Source: Parvibaculum indicum (lineage in GTDB: Bacteria > Pseudomonadota > Alphaproteobacteria > Parvibaculales > Parvibaculaceae). Taken from it: a stretch of 64,000 nucleotides of DNA. The stretch lies in the NCBI RefSeq assembly GCF_011762095.1, contig NZ_JAASQO010000004.1, positions 186,001 to 250,000 of the forward strand, read 5' to 3'. Positions 47,673 through 55,115 of this stretch are shown here, one piece after another. Below the pieces are notes generated by a model. It did not search any database. It had not been told where the DNA came from and saw only the letters and a program-made list of their open reading frames with translations. Position 1 is the first letter of the stretch; the number at the start of each line of letters is the position of its first letter. A program made the position numbers and the translations under genes.

Positions 47673-49031
47673 TCACGCCGCCTTGGCGTGGCCGTGCTGC
47701 TCGCGGATGGTTTCGTCGTGATATTGCGAGGGGTCGGTCGTGTATTCGGCGTGGCCGTATTCGACCAGCAGCTTGTTCAGCTTGTCGATCAGGCGTTTGT
47801 CGGCCCATTTCCTGAGGCCCGGCGTGCGCAGGGCGAGCGCGTAGAGCTTCTCGCGGCCGAAGATGAAGCCCGCCAGGGCGACGAAGAGCGGCAGGTCGTA
47901 GGGCCTGAGTTCCACGCCCATCTGCTTGGCCTTGCCTGTCGTGTCGCCGCGCAGGAATTGGCGGTTGAAATAGACGCGGGCGAAGCTCCTCTCCGCCCAG
48001 TTGAAGAGGCGGCTTTTGAGCGATTTGTCCGACGGGAAATAGGCGGCCATGGTGGCGCGGACCAGCGCGCCGCAGGTCTCGTCGTCATAGCCGTCGCGCA
48101 GCGTGCCGGAATAGACGGTCATGGCGTCGTAGATACCTTGCGGCGTGGTGGCCAGCAGGTCTTCCGGCAGGCCGAGAAGCCAGCAGCGATAGCGGTTGAA
48201 CTCCACGAAGGCGCGTTCGGCGGGCGTGAACTCCGTGCGGCCCGCGCGCATCATCTGGAAGGCGAGGAGGAAGACGGCGATGGTGCCCGCCGGCATCTGG
48301 TCGACCTGCGGGACCGGAATGCCATAGACGTTCACGTCCCATTTGGCCGAGCCGCGCAGCACGTTGAAGCGCACCATGGAGTGCATGAGCCGCACCATGG
48401 CGGCCGATTTGAAGCCGGGGCCGAAACGCTCCAGCGCGCCGGGGAGCGAGGTGGTGGTGAAGAAGCTCGCCGTCTCCTTGATGCGGCGCACGGCGGTCTC
48501 GTGCGAGAGCGTACCGGTGAGCGCCATGGGGAGCGCGGAATATTTGTTGAGGAAGGTGGCGACGAAGGCGCCGCGCACCACGAAGGGGGAGAGGTTCGCC
48601 ATGGGATTGCGGCTCACCCGCGCGCCCGCCTCGATGAGGCGCATGTCGATCCAGTCGGGCGTGTCTTCCATTTCGCGGATGAAGGCGACGAGTTCCTTCG
48701 GCGCGTCGGGCACGTTTTCCACGCCCTTGTCGCAGGCTTCCGTCAGCATGGAGATGAGCCCGCGAAAGCCGTATTTCGGCATCAGCGCGGCATAGGCGTC
48801 GGAGGTGGCGTCGCCCAGCATGGTGTAGGCGCGGGCACGGGCGACCTTTTCCGGATCGGAAAGGAGGCGGCGGCGCACGGGCTCGTCGCCCTCATTGAGC
48901 TGCATGCTCGGGATGTCGAGCGACCCGGCGAACCGCTCCGGCGTAATCGAAAAATCCACCTTGCCGTACATTTCCGGCAGGTTGACGGCTTGCGCGGCCA
49001 CGCGCGCTTCCAGGGCTTCCAGGCTCTCCAT
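47673..49031 (-). CDS. MpaB/rubber-oxygenase family protein (DUF2236)
   Basis: A 452-residue protein of the MpaB/Lcp-type oxygenase family. The core includes NPMANLSPFVVRGAFVATFLNKYSALPMALTGTLSHETAVRRIKETASFF, with the His and Arg of HETAVRRI as probable haem-pocket residues, and LMHSMVRFNVLRGSAKWDVNVYGIPVPQVDQ. Members are haem-dependent oxygenases or of unknown role. The ATG at 49031 follows GGAGG; a TTG at 49043 lies inside that site. It is divergent from a TetR gene across a palindromic operator, so it is probably repressed until a ligand appears. Confidence 0.82.
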   Translation of the reverse strand: MESLEALEARVAAQAVNLPEMYGKVDFSITPERFAGSLDIPSMQLNEGDEPVRRRLLSDPEKVARARAYTMLGDATSDAYAALMPKYGFRGLISMLTEACDKGVENVPDAPKELVAFIREMEDTPDWIDMRLIEAGARVSRNPMANLSPFVVRGAFVATFLNKYSALPMALTGTLSHETAVRRIKETASFFTTTSLPGALERFGPGFKSAAMVRLMHSMVRFNVLRGSAKWDVNVYGIPVPQVDQMPAGTIAVFLLAFQMMRAGRTEFTPAERAFVEFNRYRCWLLGLPEDLLATTPQGIYDAMTVYSGTLRDGYDDETCGALVRATMAAYFPSDKSLKSRLFNWAERSFARVYFNRQFLRGDTTGKAKQMGVELRPYDLPLFVALAGFIFGREKLYALALRTPGLRKWADKRLIDKLNKLLVEYGHAEYTTDPSQYHDETIREQHGHAKAA

Positions 49032-49044
49032 CCCATCCTCCAAA

Positions 49045-49075
49045 ACTTACAATTCATAAGTTACAAATTGTAAGT
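49045..49075. promoter_or_regulatory. palindromic operator between the MpaB-type gene and tetR
   Basis: ACTTACAATT (49045-49054) and AATTGTAAGT (49066-49075) form a perfect 10-bp inverted repeat. A second, overlapping imperfect repeat is CATAAGTTAC/GTAAGTTATG. It lies 14 bases from one start codon and 28 from the other. Confidence 0.75.
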
Positions 49076-49102
49076 TATGCTCTCCGGAGCAGCGGAGCAA
49101 GT

Positions 49103-49729
49103 ATGCAGAAGGCAAAAAATACAAGTCGAACCACACCGCGCCAGCGCATGAGCGTGACGGACAGGCGCGAGCAGATCCTGGATACGACGCGGGACATGGT
49201 GGACGCGGAAGGCTTTCACGCGGTGACGCTGGACCGGGTGGCGGGGGAATGCGGCATCACGCGGACGGTGATCTACCAGCAATTCGGCAATCTGTCGGAC
49301 CTGCTGCTTGCCATGGTGGACCGGGAATACGAGCGGGCGGCGGAGAGCTTTTCGCTTGCCTCGCAGCGCGCCGAGGGCAAGGGGCGCTCGCGCTTCGCGG
49401 CCGGCGTGGCGGGCGTGCTGGAGGCGGTGGACGCCTCGCCCGCGACCTGGCGGATGCTGCTCATGCCGAGCCCGGGCGGGCCGCCGGAGCTTTACGACCG
49501 GCTGGAACAGGGCCGCGCGCTGACGCGGGCGCATTTTTCGGAGGCGCTGGCGAAGGAGGGCATGGGGGCCTCGCCCCGGGCCAACCCGGATAGCGAGCTT
49601 GCCGTGCACATGCTGCTCGCCGTGTCGGAGGAGCTGGTGCATCTGAGGCTGACCGATCCCAAGGCCTATACGACCGAGCGCCTCATCGCGCAGGCGGAAT
49701 GGCTCTTCAAGGCCATGTTCCCGGGGTGA
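49103..49729 (+). CDS. TetR family transcriptional regulator
   Basis: A 208-residue TetR protein: HTH at residues ~20-65 (RREQILDTTRDMVDAEGFHAVTLDRVAGECGITRTVIYQQFGNLSDLLLAMVDREY) and a helical ligand domain. It is divergent from the MpaB-type oxygenase gene and almost certainly binds the palindrome between them. The start may be the first ATG (49103) or the Met at 49148 (MSVTDRREQ), which is nearer the conserved domain. A terminator follows at 49783. Confidence 0.88.
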   Translation: MQKAKNTSRTTPRQRMSVTDRREQILDTTRDMVDAEGFHAVTLDRVAGECGITRTVIYQQFGNLSDLLLAMVDREYERAAESFSLASQRAEGKGRSRFAAGVAGVLEAVDASPATWRMLLMPSPGGPPELYDRLEQGRALTRAHFSEALAKEGMGASPRANPDSELAVHMLLAVSEELVHLRLTDPKAYTTERLIAQAEWLFKAMFPG

Positions 49730-49782
49730 GGGGGGCGCTCAGGCGGCTTTCATCGCAACAAGGCACGTTCCCATGACAGTAC

Positions 49783-49807
49783 AAAAAGTGCGTTAGGTGC
49801 ACTTTTT
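49783..49807 (+). terminator. rho-independent terminator after tetR
   Basis: AAAAAGTGC and GCACTTTTT pair perfectly around a 7-base loop and end in a T run. Confidence 0.7.
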
Positions 49808-49812
49808 CTTGT

Positions 49813-49835
49813 TATAGTGCGCCGTATGCACTATA
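49813..49835 (+). promoter_or_regulatory. perfect inverted repeat upstream of the DUF4160 gene
   Basis: TATAGTGC-N7-GCACTATA is an 8-bp perfect inverted repeat 22 bases before the DUF4160 ATG. It is a good candidate for autoregulation by the HTH-containing partner protein. Confidence 0.7.
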
Positions 49836-49857
49836 TTTCCCGTCAAGGAAGTACGGA

Positions 49858-50088
49858 ATGCCAACCATCAAGCAAATCGGGAATGTGAAGGTGCAGATCT
49901 TTCCCGACGACCATAACCCTCCGCACTTCCATGTGGTTACGCCCGACCATGAAGCTCTGATCCTTCTTTCCAGTTTCGAGCTTCTTGCCGGGCGCATGGA
50001 TCGCAAGTCCCTTGAGGCGGCCCTTGATTGGGCCTCGAGCAACAAGGAGCTATTGCAAGATGAATGGACACGCCTCAATGAGCGATGA
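49858..50088 (+). CDS. DUF4160 protein, toxin-antitoxin-like partner
   Basis: A 76-residue DUF4160 protein with the family pattern IGNVKVQIFPDDHNPPHFHV at the N-terminus and a C-terminal helix (LEAALDWASSNKELLQDEWTRLNE). DUF4160 genes are usually followed by DUF2442 genes, as here, and the pair is suspected to be a toxin-antitoxin-like module. It overlaps the next gene by 29 bases. The His/Pro motif could form an active or binding site, but no activity is established. Confidence 0.82.
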   Translation: MPTIKQIGNVKVQIFPDDHNPPHFHVVTPDHEALILLSSFELLAGRMDRKSLEAALDWASSNKELLQDEWTRLNER

Positions 50089-50542
50089 AATTCTGGATAC
50101 AGGTATCGACCTGCCCCGCATTGCATCCGCCGAGCCACTCGACGGGCGCAAGGTTCGCGTTACCTTTGACGATGGGGAAACCAAAGTGGTGGATATCGCC
50201 CCCGCTTTGGCCAACCGCCGTATCTATATGCCGCTTCGGGACGATGACGAGCTGTTCCGCTCCTTTAAAGTCAATGAGGAGCGCAATGCTATCGAGTGGA
50301 ACGACGATCTGGATTTTTCCGCTTTGTGGCTGGCCGAGCTGCCATCGACCGAGTTCGGCAATGACGAGTTCTGCGATGCCATGGAGCGGCTTGACATGAC
50401 GTTGGACGGGATGGCCGCCGCCCTGGAAATTTCGCGGCGCCTTGTCGCGGAATACAAGAAGGACAAGCCGATCCCCCGTCACATCGCTCTGGCGACGCGA
50501 TATCTGGTGGAGAGAAAGGCCAGGAAAAACCTGGCGGCGTAA
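50060..50542 (+). CDS. DUF2442 plus HTH protein, antitoxin-like partner
   Basis: A 160-residue protein. The N-terminal part (RIASAEPLDGRKVRVTFDDGETKVVDIAPAL...FRSFKVNEERNAIEWNDDLDFSALWL) is DUF2442; the C-terminal part (MERLDMTLDGMAAALEISRRLVAEYKKDKPIPRHIALATRYLVER) is an XRE-like helix-turn-helix. The HTH probably binds the inverted repeat at 49813-49835. AAGGAG lies ten bases before ATG 50060; ATG 50078 is an alternative. The gap from here to 50753 contains no recognisable gene. Confidence 0.8.
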   Translation: MNGHASMSDEILDTGIDLPRIASAEPLDGRKVRVTFDDGETKVVDIAPALANRRIYMPLRDDDELFRSFKVNEERNAIEWNDDLDFSALWLAELPSTEFGNDEFCDAMERLDMTLDGMAAALEISRRLVAEYKKDKPIPRHIALATRYLVERKARKNLAA

Positions 50543-50753
50543 ATGCCGTTAGATTGGAGGTGCTCCGTCACCTGCCAAATTCCGATTTGATTTTGTCCGC
50601 CGACAGAACGCTCATCGAGCCGGTCGTCGTTGAAGTACTGCTGGATATGAACTTCGGACGTGGACAAGCGGGAACAGCTTGCAGCCGCCCTTTCAGATTC
50701 CGCAGCTCCGGACCAGTTTTGTCGCTTTGCCGAAGCGCGGGGCGATGGGGCGT

Positions 50754-51062
50754 TCAGGCGGCTTCCATATCCTCGAGCTTTTCGATCGCGGCGATCTCGT
50801 CTTCCATTGCCTCGGCGTCGATGGCGAGGTCATAGGCCGCCTGCATGTTCATCCAGAATTGCGGCGTGGTGCCGAAAAACTTGGCCAGGCGCAGGGCGGT
50901 GTCCGTCGTGACCGGGGTTTCTTCTCGGGCGAGGCGTTCGATCCGCGTGCGGGGGACGCGGAGCTTCTTGGCGAGTGCATAAGGCGTCAGCCCGAGGGGA
51001 CGCAGAAATTCCTCACGCAGGATTTCGCCCGGATGGATGGGCGGCAGTTTGTTCGGTGCCAT
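50754..51062 (-). CDS. higA: HigA-family antitoxin
   Basis: A 102-residue XRE-type antitoxin beginning PNKLPPIHPGEILREEFLRPLGLTPYALAKKLRVPRTRIERLAREETPVTTDTALRLAKFFGTTPQFWMNMQ, the HigA/VapA hallmark. It neutralises HigB and represses the operon. It lies 34 bases downstream of higB, in the toxin-first order characteristic of HigBA. The C-terminal acidic tail is typical. Confidence 0.92.
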   Translation of the reverse strand: MAPNKLPPIHPGEILREEFLRPLGLTPYALAKKLRVPRTRIERLAREETPVTTDTALRLAKFFGTTPQFWMNMQAAYDLAIDAEAMEDEIAAIEKLEDMEAA

Positions 51063-51096
51063 TCGATCTCTCCATGTATGCCATGGGTTTCAGCGG

Positions 51097-51378
51097 TTAG
51101 TGATAGTCAGTGATCTCGACATCCTCGGCGTGACCATCGACCCATTTGAAGCAGAGACGGAACTGGTCGTTCACCCGGATGGCGTGCTGACCTTTCCGGT
51201 CTCCCTTCAATGCGTGCAGTTTGTTTCCCGGCGGCGAGGCGAGGTCACCCAACGCCACCGCATGCTCGAGCATGACAAGCTTGCGTTGGGCTATGCGGAC
51301 AAGATCGGCCGGAAATCCCTTGAACGGTTTTCCTTCGGCCAAAGCGGCCGTCTTCCTGTCCTTGTATGACCGTATCAT
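51097..51378 (-). CDS. higB: HigB/RelE-family toxin
   Basis: A 93-residue RelE-fold mRNA interferase: IRSYKDRKTAALAEGKPFKGFPADLVRIAQRKLVMLEHAVALGDLASPPGNKLHALKGDRKGQHAIRVNDQFRLCFKWVDGHAEDVEITDYH. The C-terminal R-x-N-x-Q-x-R-x-x-F-x-W and D-Y-H are conserved in HigB. It cleaves mRNA on ribosomes when free of HigA. ATG 51378 starts the conserved part; upstream in-frame codons are probably untranslated. Two GTATC-N7-GATAC repeats lie just upstream. Confidence 0.9.
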   Translation of the reverse strand: MIRSYKDRKTAALAEGKPFKGFPADLVRIAQRKLVMLEHAVALGDLASPPGNKLHALKGDRKGQHAIRVNDQFRLCFKWVDGHAEDVEITDYH

Positions 51379-51396
51379 CCCGCCTCCCAATGAAGC

Positions 51397-51413
51397 GTAT
51401 CGTAGGGTGATAC
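51397..51413 (-). promoter_or_regulatory. higBA operator, proximal
   Basis: GTATC-GTAGGGT-GATAC, an inverted repeat that recurs with the same 7-base spacing 38 bases away. It lies 18 bases upstream of the higB ATG. Confidence 0.75.
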
Positions 51414-51434
51414 TATTCCGCGGTCAAGCGAATT

Positions 51435-51451
51435 GTATCGTGTGATGATAC
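51435..51451 (-). promoter_or_regulatory. higBA operator, distal
   Basis: GTATC-GTGTGAT-GATAC, the second copy of the higBA inverted repeat. Paired operators allow cooperative repression by HigA. Confidence 0.75.
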
Positions 51452-51464
51452 GGTTTTGCCAAAT

Positions 51465-51500
51465 GGTAGCGCCGGTGCGACTTGAACCCCCACAGGGCGA
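51465..51500 (-). other. tRNA 3'-end-like relic (possible attachment-site remnant)
   Basis: Read on the minus strand, GGGGGTTCAAGTCGCACC...CGCTACCA resembles a T-arm, acceptor and CCA end. The stem has a mismatch and two extra G, and no matching 5' half or anticodon arm exists, so it is not a functional tRNA. It borders the HigBA module. Confidence 0.35.
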
Positions 51501-51520
51501 AGGCGGGGGCCGCCTTACCG

Positions 51521-51562
51521 ATTTGCAACCATATGCCGCATTGCAAATGAGAGGGGCTTGCA
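51521..51562 (+). promoter_or_regulatory. inverted repeats upstream of feoA, possible Fur site
   Basis: ATTTGCAA (51521-51528) and TTGCAAAT (51541-51548) form a perfect 8-bp inverted repeat, and TGCAAATGAGAGG followed by CTTGCA resembles an alphaproteobacterial Fur box. It lies 52-93 bases before the feoA start; feo operons are usually Fur-controlled. Confidence 0.45.
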
Positions 51563-51613
51563 GTGAAGTGCGCCCGAACCTGCCCGCGAGAGGCAGGCTG
51601 AAGGGCAGGCGCC

Positions 51614-51901
51614 ATGACCACCGACACCGTTGACCGATCCACCGTTCCCCATTGGCCGCTTGGCGAAGGCCGGGTGGGCGATGCCGGGATCGTGGCCGAT
51701 ATCGTAGCGGCCGACGACCAGCCCGAACTCGAGCGCCTGCTGCTCGAGATGGGGTTCGTGGAGGGCGCGCGGGTGGAACTGCTGCATGAAGGGCCGATGG
51801 GGCGCGATCCCATTGCCGTCAAGGTGGACGACATGCGCGTGGCGCTGCGCCGCCGCGAGGCCGGTTTCATCCTTGTGGTTTCGGAAGCCCGCCGGCCATG
51901 A
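51614..51901 (+). CDS. feoA: ferrous iron transport protein FeoA
   Basis: A 95-residue SH3-like FeoA: LERLLLEMGFVEGARVELLHEGPMGRDPIAVKVDDMRVALRRREAGFILV is the conserved core. An N-terminal extension of about 30 residues is not typical but common in alphaproteobacteria. FeoA assists the FeoB channel. Its stop overlaps the feoB start by four bases. No feoC gene is present. Confidence 0.92.
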   Translation: MTTDTVDRSTVPHWPLGEGRVGDAGIVADIVAADDQPELERLLLEMGFVEGARVELLHEGPMGRDPIAVKVDDMRVALRRREAGFILVVSEARRP

Positions 51902-53766
51902 CGTCTTCCGCGCTTCATCTCGGCCTTGTCGGTAATCCCAATTGCGGAAAGACGGCTCTCTTCAATGCGCTGACCGGCAGCCGGCAGAAGGTTGCGAACT
52001 ATGCAGGGGTGACGGTGGAGCGCAAGGAGGGCCGGTTCGTCACGCCCGCGGGGCGCGAGGTCGTGCTGCTCGATCTGCCCGGCACCTACAGCCTTCGGGC
52101 GCGCAGCCCCGACGAACAGATCACGCGCGACGCGGTGCTGGGCACGCTGGAAAGCGAGTGTACGCTCGACGCCATCGTCTGCGTGGCCGATGCGACCAAT
52201 CTCCGGCTGATGCTGCGTCTGGTGCTGGAGCTGAAGCAGACGGGACGTCCGCTCGTGCTCGCACTCAACATGTACGACATTGCGAAGCATCGCGGCATCG
52301 ACATCGATATCGACAAGCTGTCCGGCGAACTCGGCATTCCCGTGGTGCCGACGGTGGCGGTGCGGCGCAACGGCACGGATGCACTGCTGGCCCTTCTCGA
52401 CAAGATGGCGCCGGACAAGGTCGTGGCGGCGGCGGCCGCTTCCGCCAATAGCTGGGCGGCACCGGATGCGAAGACCGTGCGCGAAACGCACCGCATGGCA
52501 GACCTCATCCTCAGGGATTGCGTGACGCGGCCGGAAGACGGCGACGAGTGGACGGCGCGTCTGGACCGCGTGTTGCTGCATCCGATCTGGGGCATCGCGA
52601 TCCTGCTCGGCATTCTCTTTCTGATGTTCCAGGCGGTGTTCAGCTGGGCGACGCCGCTGATGGACATGATCGGCGCCGGTTTCGAGTGGCTGTCGGCGCT
52701 GGTGCAGACCGCGCTGCCGGACGGGTTGCTGCGCAGCCTGATTTCCGACGGCATCATTTCCGGCGTGGGCAGCGTGCTCGTCTTCCTGCCGCAGATTGTG
52801 ATCCTGTTCCTGTTCATCATCCTGCTGGAAGATGTGGGCTATATGGCGCGCGCGGCCTTTCTGATGGACAAGCTGATGGGGCGGGCGGGGCTTCACGGGC
52901 GCGCCTTCATTCCGCTGCTGTCGAGCTTTGCCTGCGCCATTCCCGGCATCATGGGGACGCGCGTCATAAACAGCTGGCGGGACAGGCTGGTGACCATTCT
53001 GGTTTCGCCGCTGATGACCTGTTCGGCGCGCATTCCCGTCTATACGCTCATCATCGCCGCCTTCATTCCGCGCGGCACGGTGTTCGGCGTGGTCGACCGG
53101 CAGGGGCTCGTCATGTTCGGTCTTTACGCGGCGGGGATCGTGAGCGCGCTGAGCGTTGCCATGGCGATGCGGCTCTTCTTTCACCGGCATGCCTCCGAGC
53201 CGTTCATCATGGAGCTGCCCGACTACAAGCTGCCCAGCGTGAAGAATGTGGCCTGGGGCGTGATCGAGCGGGCGCGCATCTTTTTGCGCCGGGCGGGCAC
53301 CATCATCCTGTCGATGATGATCGTGATCTGGTTCCTGAGCAGCTTTCCCGCGCCGCCGCCGGGCGCGACGGAGCCCGCCATCCATTACAGCCTCGCAGGC
53401 ATGATCGGCCATGCGGTGGAGCCGGTTCTGGAGCCGATCGGGTTCAACTGGCAGATCGCAGTGGCGCTCATCACCGGGCTGGCGGCGCGCGAGGTGGCGG
53501 TGGCCGCCCTCGGCACCGTCTATGCGGTGGGCGGGGAGAGCGGCGGGTCGCTGACGCAGATCCTCGCCTCGCACTGGTCGCTCGCCTCGGGGCTCGCTTT
53601 TCTGGCGTGGTACATCTTCGCGCCGCAATGCGCCTCAACGCTGGCCGTGGTCAGGCGCGAGACGAATTCATGGCGCTGGCCGGCCATCATGTTCGCCTAC
53701 ATGCTGGCGATGGCCTATATCGCGGCGCTGATCGTCTATCAGTCGGCGGTCTATCTCGGCGGGTAG
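51898..53766 (+). CDS. feoB: ferrous iron transporter FeoB
   Basis: A 622-residue Fe(II) transporter. The N-terminal GTPase has G1 GNPNCGKT (residues 12-19), G3 DLPGTYSL and G4 NMYD. The C-terminal part is polytopic, with gate motifs such as LSSFACAIPGIMGTR and LMTCSARIPVYTLI carrying conserved Cys residues. It is shorter than enteric FeoB (about 770 residues) but complete for this subgroup. It imports Fe(II) across the inner membrane with FeoA. The gene ends 8 bases from the convergent fliP stop. Confidence 0.95.
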   Translation: MTSSALHLGLVGNPNCGKTALFNALTGSRQKVANYAGVTVERKEGRFVTPAGREVVLLDLPGTYSLRARSPDEQITRDAVLGTLESECTLDAIVCVADATNLRLMLRLVLELKQTGRPLVLALNMYDIAKHRGIDIDIDKLSGELGIPVVPTVAVRRNGTDALLALLDKMAPDKVVAAAAASANSWAAPDAKTVRETHRMADLILRDCVTRPEDGDEWTARLDRVLLHPIWGIAILLGILFLMFQAVFSWATPLMDMIGAGFEWLSALVQTALPDGLLRSLISDGIISGVGSVLVFLPQIVILFLFIILLEDVGYMARAAFLMDKLMGRAGLHGRAFIPLLSSFACAIPGIMGTRVINSWRDRLVTILVSPLMTCSARIPVYTLIIAAFIPRGTVFGVVDRQGLVMFGLYAAGIVSALSVAMAMRLFFHRHASEPFIMELPDYKLPSVKNVAWGVIERARIFLRRAGTIILSMMIVIWFLSSFPAPPPGATEPAIHYSLAGMIGHAVEPVLEPIGFNWQIAVALITGLAAREVAVAALGTVYAVGGESGGSLTQILASHWSLASGLAFLAWYIFAPQCASTLAVVRRETNSWRWPAIMFAYMLAMAYIAALIVYQSAVYLGG

Positions 53767-53774
53767 GCCGGACG

Positions 53775-54521
53775 TTATCCGTGTCCGAAACTTCGGACGA
53801 GGCTTCCCGCGATCAGCGACCAGCCGTCCACCAGCACGAAGAAGATGAGCTTGAACGGCAGTGAGATGATCACCGGCGGCAGCATCATCATGCCCATGGA
53901 CATGAGGACGGAGGCGACCACCATGTCGATGACGATGAAGGGCAGGAAGACGAGGAAGCCGATCTCGAAGGCGCGGCGCAGTTCCGAGATCATGAAGGCG
54001 GGAACCAGCACCTGAAGGCCGATGTCTTCCGGTTTGTCGGGCGTGCCGGCCTCGGAGAGGTCGACGAAGAGCTGCAGATCCTGGTCGCGCACCTGGCCCA
54101 GCATGAACGTCTTGAAGGGCTGGGCGGTCTGGGTGAAGGCTTCGCCGAATTCGACCTGCTGGTTCATCATCGGCTCGATGCCCTGCTCATAGGCCGCCTT
54201 GAAGGTCGGCGTCATGATGAAGGCGGTGAGGAACAGCGACAGGCTGATGAGGACCGCATTGGGCGGCGATTGTTGCATGCCGAGCGCGGTGCGCATCAGC
54301 GAGAGCACCACCACGATGCGAACGAAGGACGTCACCATGATGAGGATCGACGGGGCGAGGCTCAGAATGGTGACCAGCGCGACGATCTGGACGATGTGAT
54401 CGGTGAGGCCGAGATCGCCGCCGAGATTGACGGTGATCGGATCGGCGGCCATGGCGGTACCGCCCGCGAAAAACGCGACGGCGAAAGCGAGCGCGGCGGG
54501 AAGAAGCGTTTTGCGGGTCAT
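53775..54521 (-). CDS. fliP: flagellar type III export gate protein FliP
   Basis: A 248-residue FliP with signal peptide and the family segments DHIVQIVALVTILSLAPSILIMVTSFVRIVVVLSLMRTALGMQQSPPNAVLISLSLFLTAFIM and FLVFLPFIVIDMVVASVLMSMGMMMLPPVIISLPFKLIFFVLVDGWSLI. It forms the core of the export gate with FliQ and FliR. It overlaps fliO by four bases. The fliQ, fliR and flhB genes lie in a divergent operon starting at flgB. Confidence 0.95.
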   Translation of the reverse strand: MTRKTLLPAALAFAVAFFAGGTAMAADPITVNLGGDLGLTDHIVQIVALVTILSLAPSILIMVTSFVRIVVVLSLMRTALGMQQSPPNAVLISLSLFLTAFIMTPTFKAAYEQGIEPMMNQQVEFGEAFTQTAQPFKTFMLGQVRDQDLQLFVDLSEAGTPDKPEDIGLQVLVPAFMISELRRAFEIGFLVFLPFIVIDMVVASVLMSMGMMMLPPVIISLPFKLIFFVLVDGWSLIAGSLVRSFGHG

Positions 54522-54952
54522 GCGCGGCGCTCCTTCAGGCGGCTTACCAGGCGGTGCATCTGCTGGGCCGGGACGGGGAGCTGCGCGACGAAACGCTCGT
54601 TTGCGGTTTGGGTTGCGGTTTCGGGCTCTCTCTTATCGTTCGTGTCCGCGTCATTGGCGGGCGCTTCGACCTTCCGTTCTTCGACGGGTGCATCGATGCC
54701 GCTTTCGATGACGAGACTTTGTTCCGCGCCGAGCAGGATCAGATGTTCCTTGCCGTCGCGGCGAATGAGGACGAGGCGGTTTTTGGTGTCGAGCGGTTTC
54801 GTTTCCACGATGGCGAGGCGTTTCAGCGCGCCCGGCATGGTGTAGCCGCCGGTGAAGAGACCCCATTTGCGCGCGGCATAACCGCAAAGCCCGATCAGCC
54901 CGATGATGAAGACGAGTGCGCCGACGAAGCGCAATACTTCCGTGATATCCAT
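54518..54952 (-). CDS. fliO: flagellar biosynthesis protein FliO
   Basis: A 144-residue FliO. One membrane helix (LRFVGALVFIIGLIGLCGYAA, residues ~7-28) precedes the cytoplasmic FliO domain (KRLAIVETKPLDTKNRLVLIRRDGKEHLILLGAEQSLVIESGI) and a Glu/Thr-rich tail. It helps assemble the FliP ring. ATG 54952 is used because the domain starts there; 54973 is in frame but lacks support. It is the first gene of fliO-fliP, divergent from flgB across the CtrA and ftr sites. Confidence 0.88.
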   Translation of the reverse strand: MDITEVLRFVGALVFIIGLIGLCGYAARKWGLFTGGYTMPGALKRLAIVETKPLDTKNRLVLIRRDGKEHLILLGAEQSLVIESGIDAPVEERKVEAPANDADTNDKREPETATQTANERFVAQLPVPAQQMHRLVSRLKERRA

Positions 54953-55014
54953 TGAATGCCCAATCCACCCCAAACGACGAAGGCGCAGCCCAATTGCGCG
55001 TTACCGCCGTGAAT

Positions 55015-55029
55015 AGGCAGAATTTGCCG
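55015..55029. promoter_or_regulatory. ftr-like site on the fliO side
   Basis: AGGCA-GAATT-TGCCG matches CGGCA-N5-TGCCG in nine of ten arm positions. It lies 8 bases from the CtrA box. Confidence 0.5.
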
Positions 55030-55037
55030 CGTCAGAC

Positions 55038-55052
55038 TTAATGCCGGGTTAA
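55038..55052. promoter_or_regulatory. CtrA box between fliO and flgB
   Basis: TTAA-TGCCGGG-TTAA fits TTAA-N7-TTAA exactly. It could serve either divergent operon; early flagellar export and basal-body genes are CtrA-activated in Caulobacter. Confidence 0.78.
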
Positions 55053-55100
55053 ACGAACGGACAGTCGCCGTCTTTTTAGGTAAATGCGAAATGAAACGCC

Positions 55101-55115
55101 CGGCAGAAATTGCCG
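55101..55115. promoter_or_regulatory. ftr-like site on the flgB side
   Basis: CGGCA-GAAAT-TGCCG is a perfect 5-bp inverted repeat within CCCGGCA...TGCCGCC. In Caulobacter an ftr site near the CtrA-activated fliF promoter lets FlbD shut it off; the same logic may apply here. Confidence 0.62.

Noticed and set aside
50543-50753. Small coding frames between the DUF2442 and higA genes
   Set aside because: Fragments such as DKREQLAAALSDSAAP look protein-like but continue into higA antisense; no complete gene can be supported.
51465-51500. Possible functional tRNA on the minus strand
   Set aside because: Only a T-arm-like and CCA-like end; no anticodon or 5' acceptor half.
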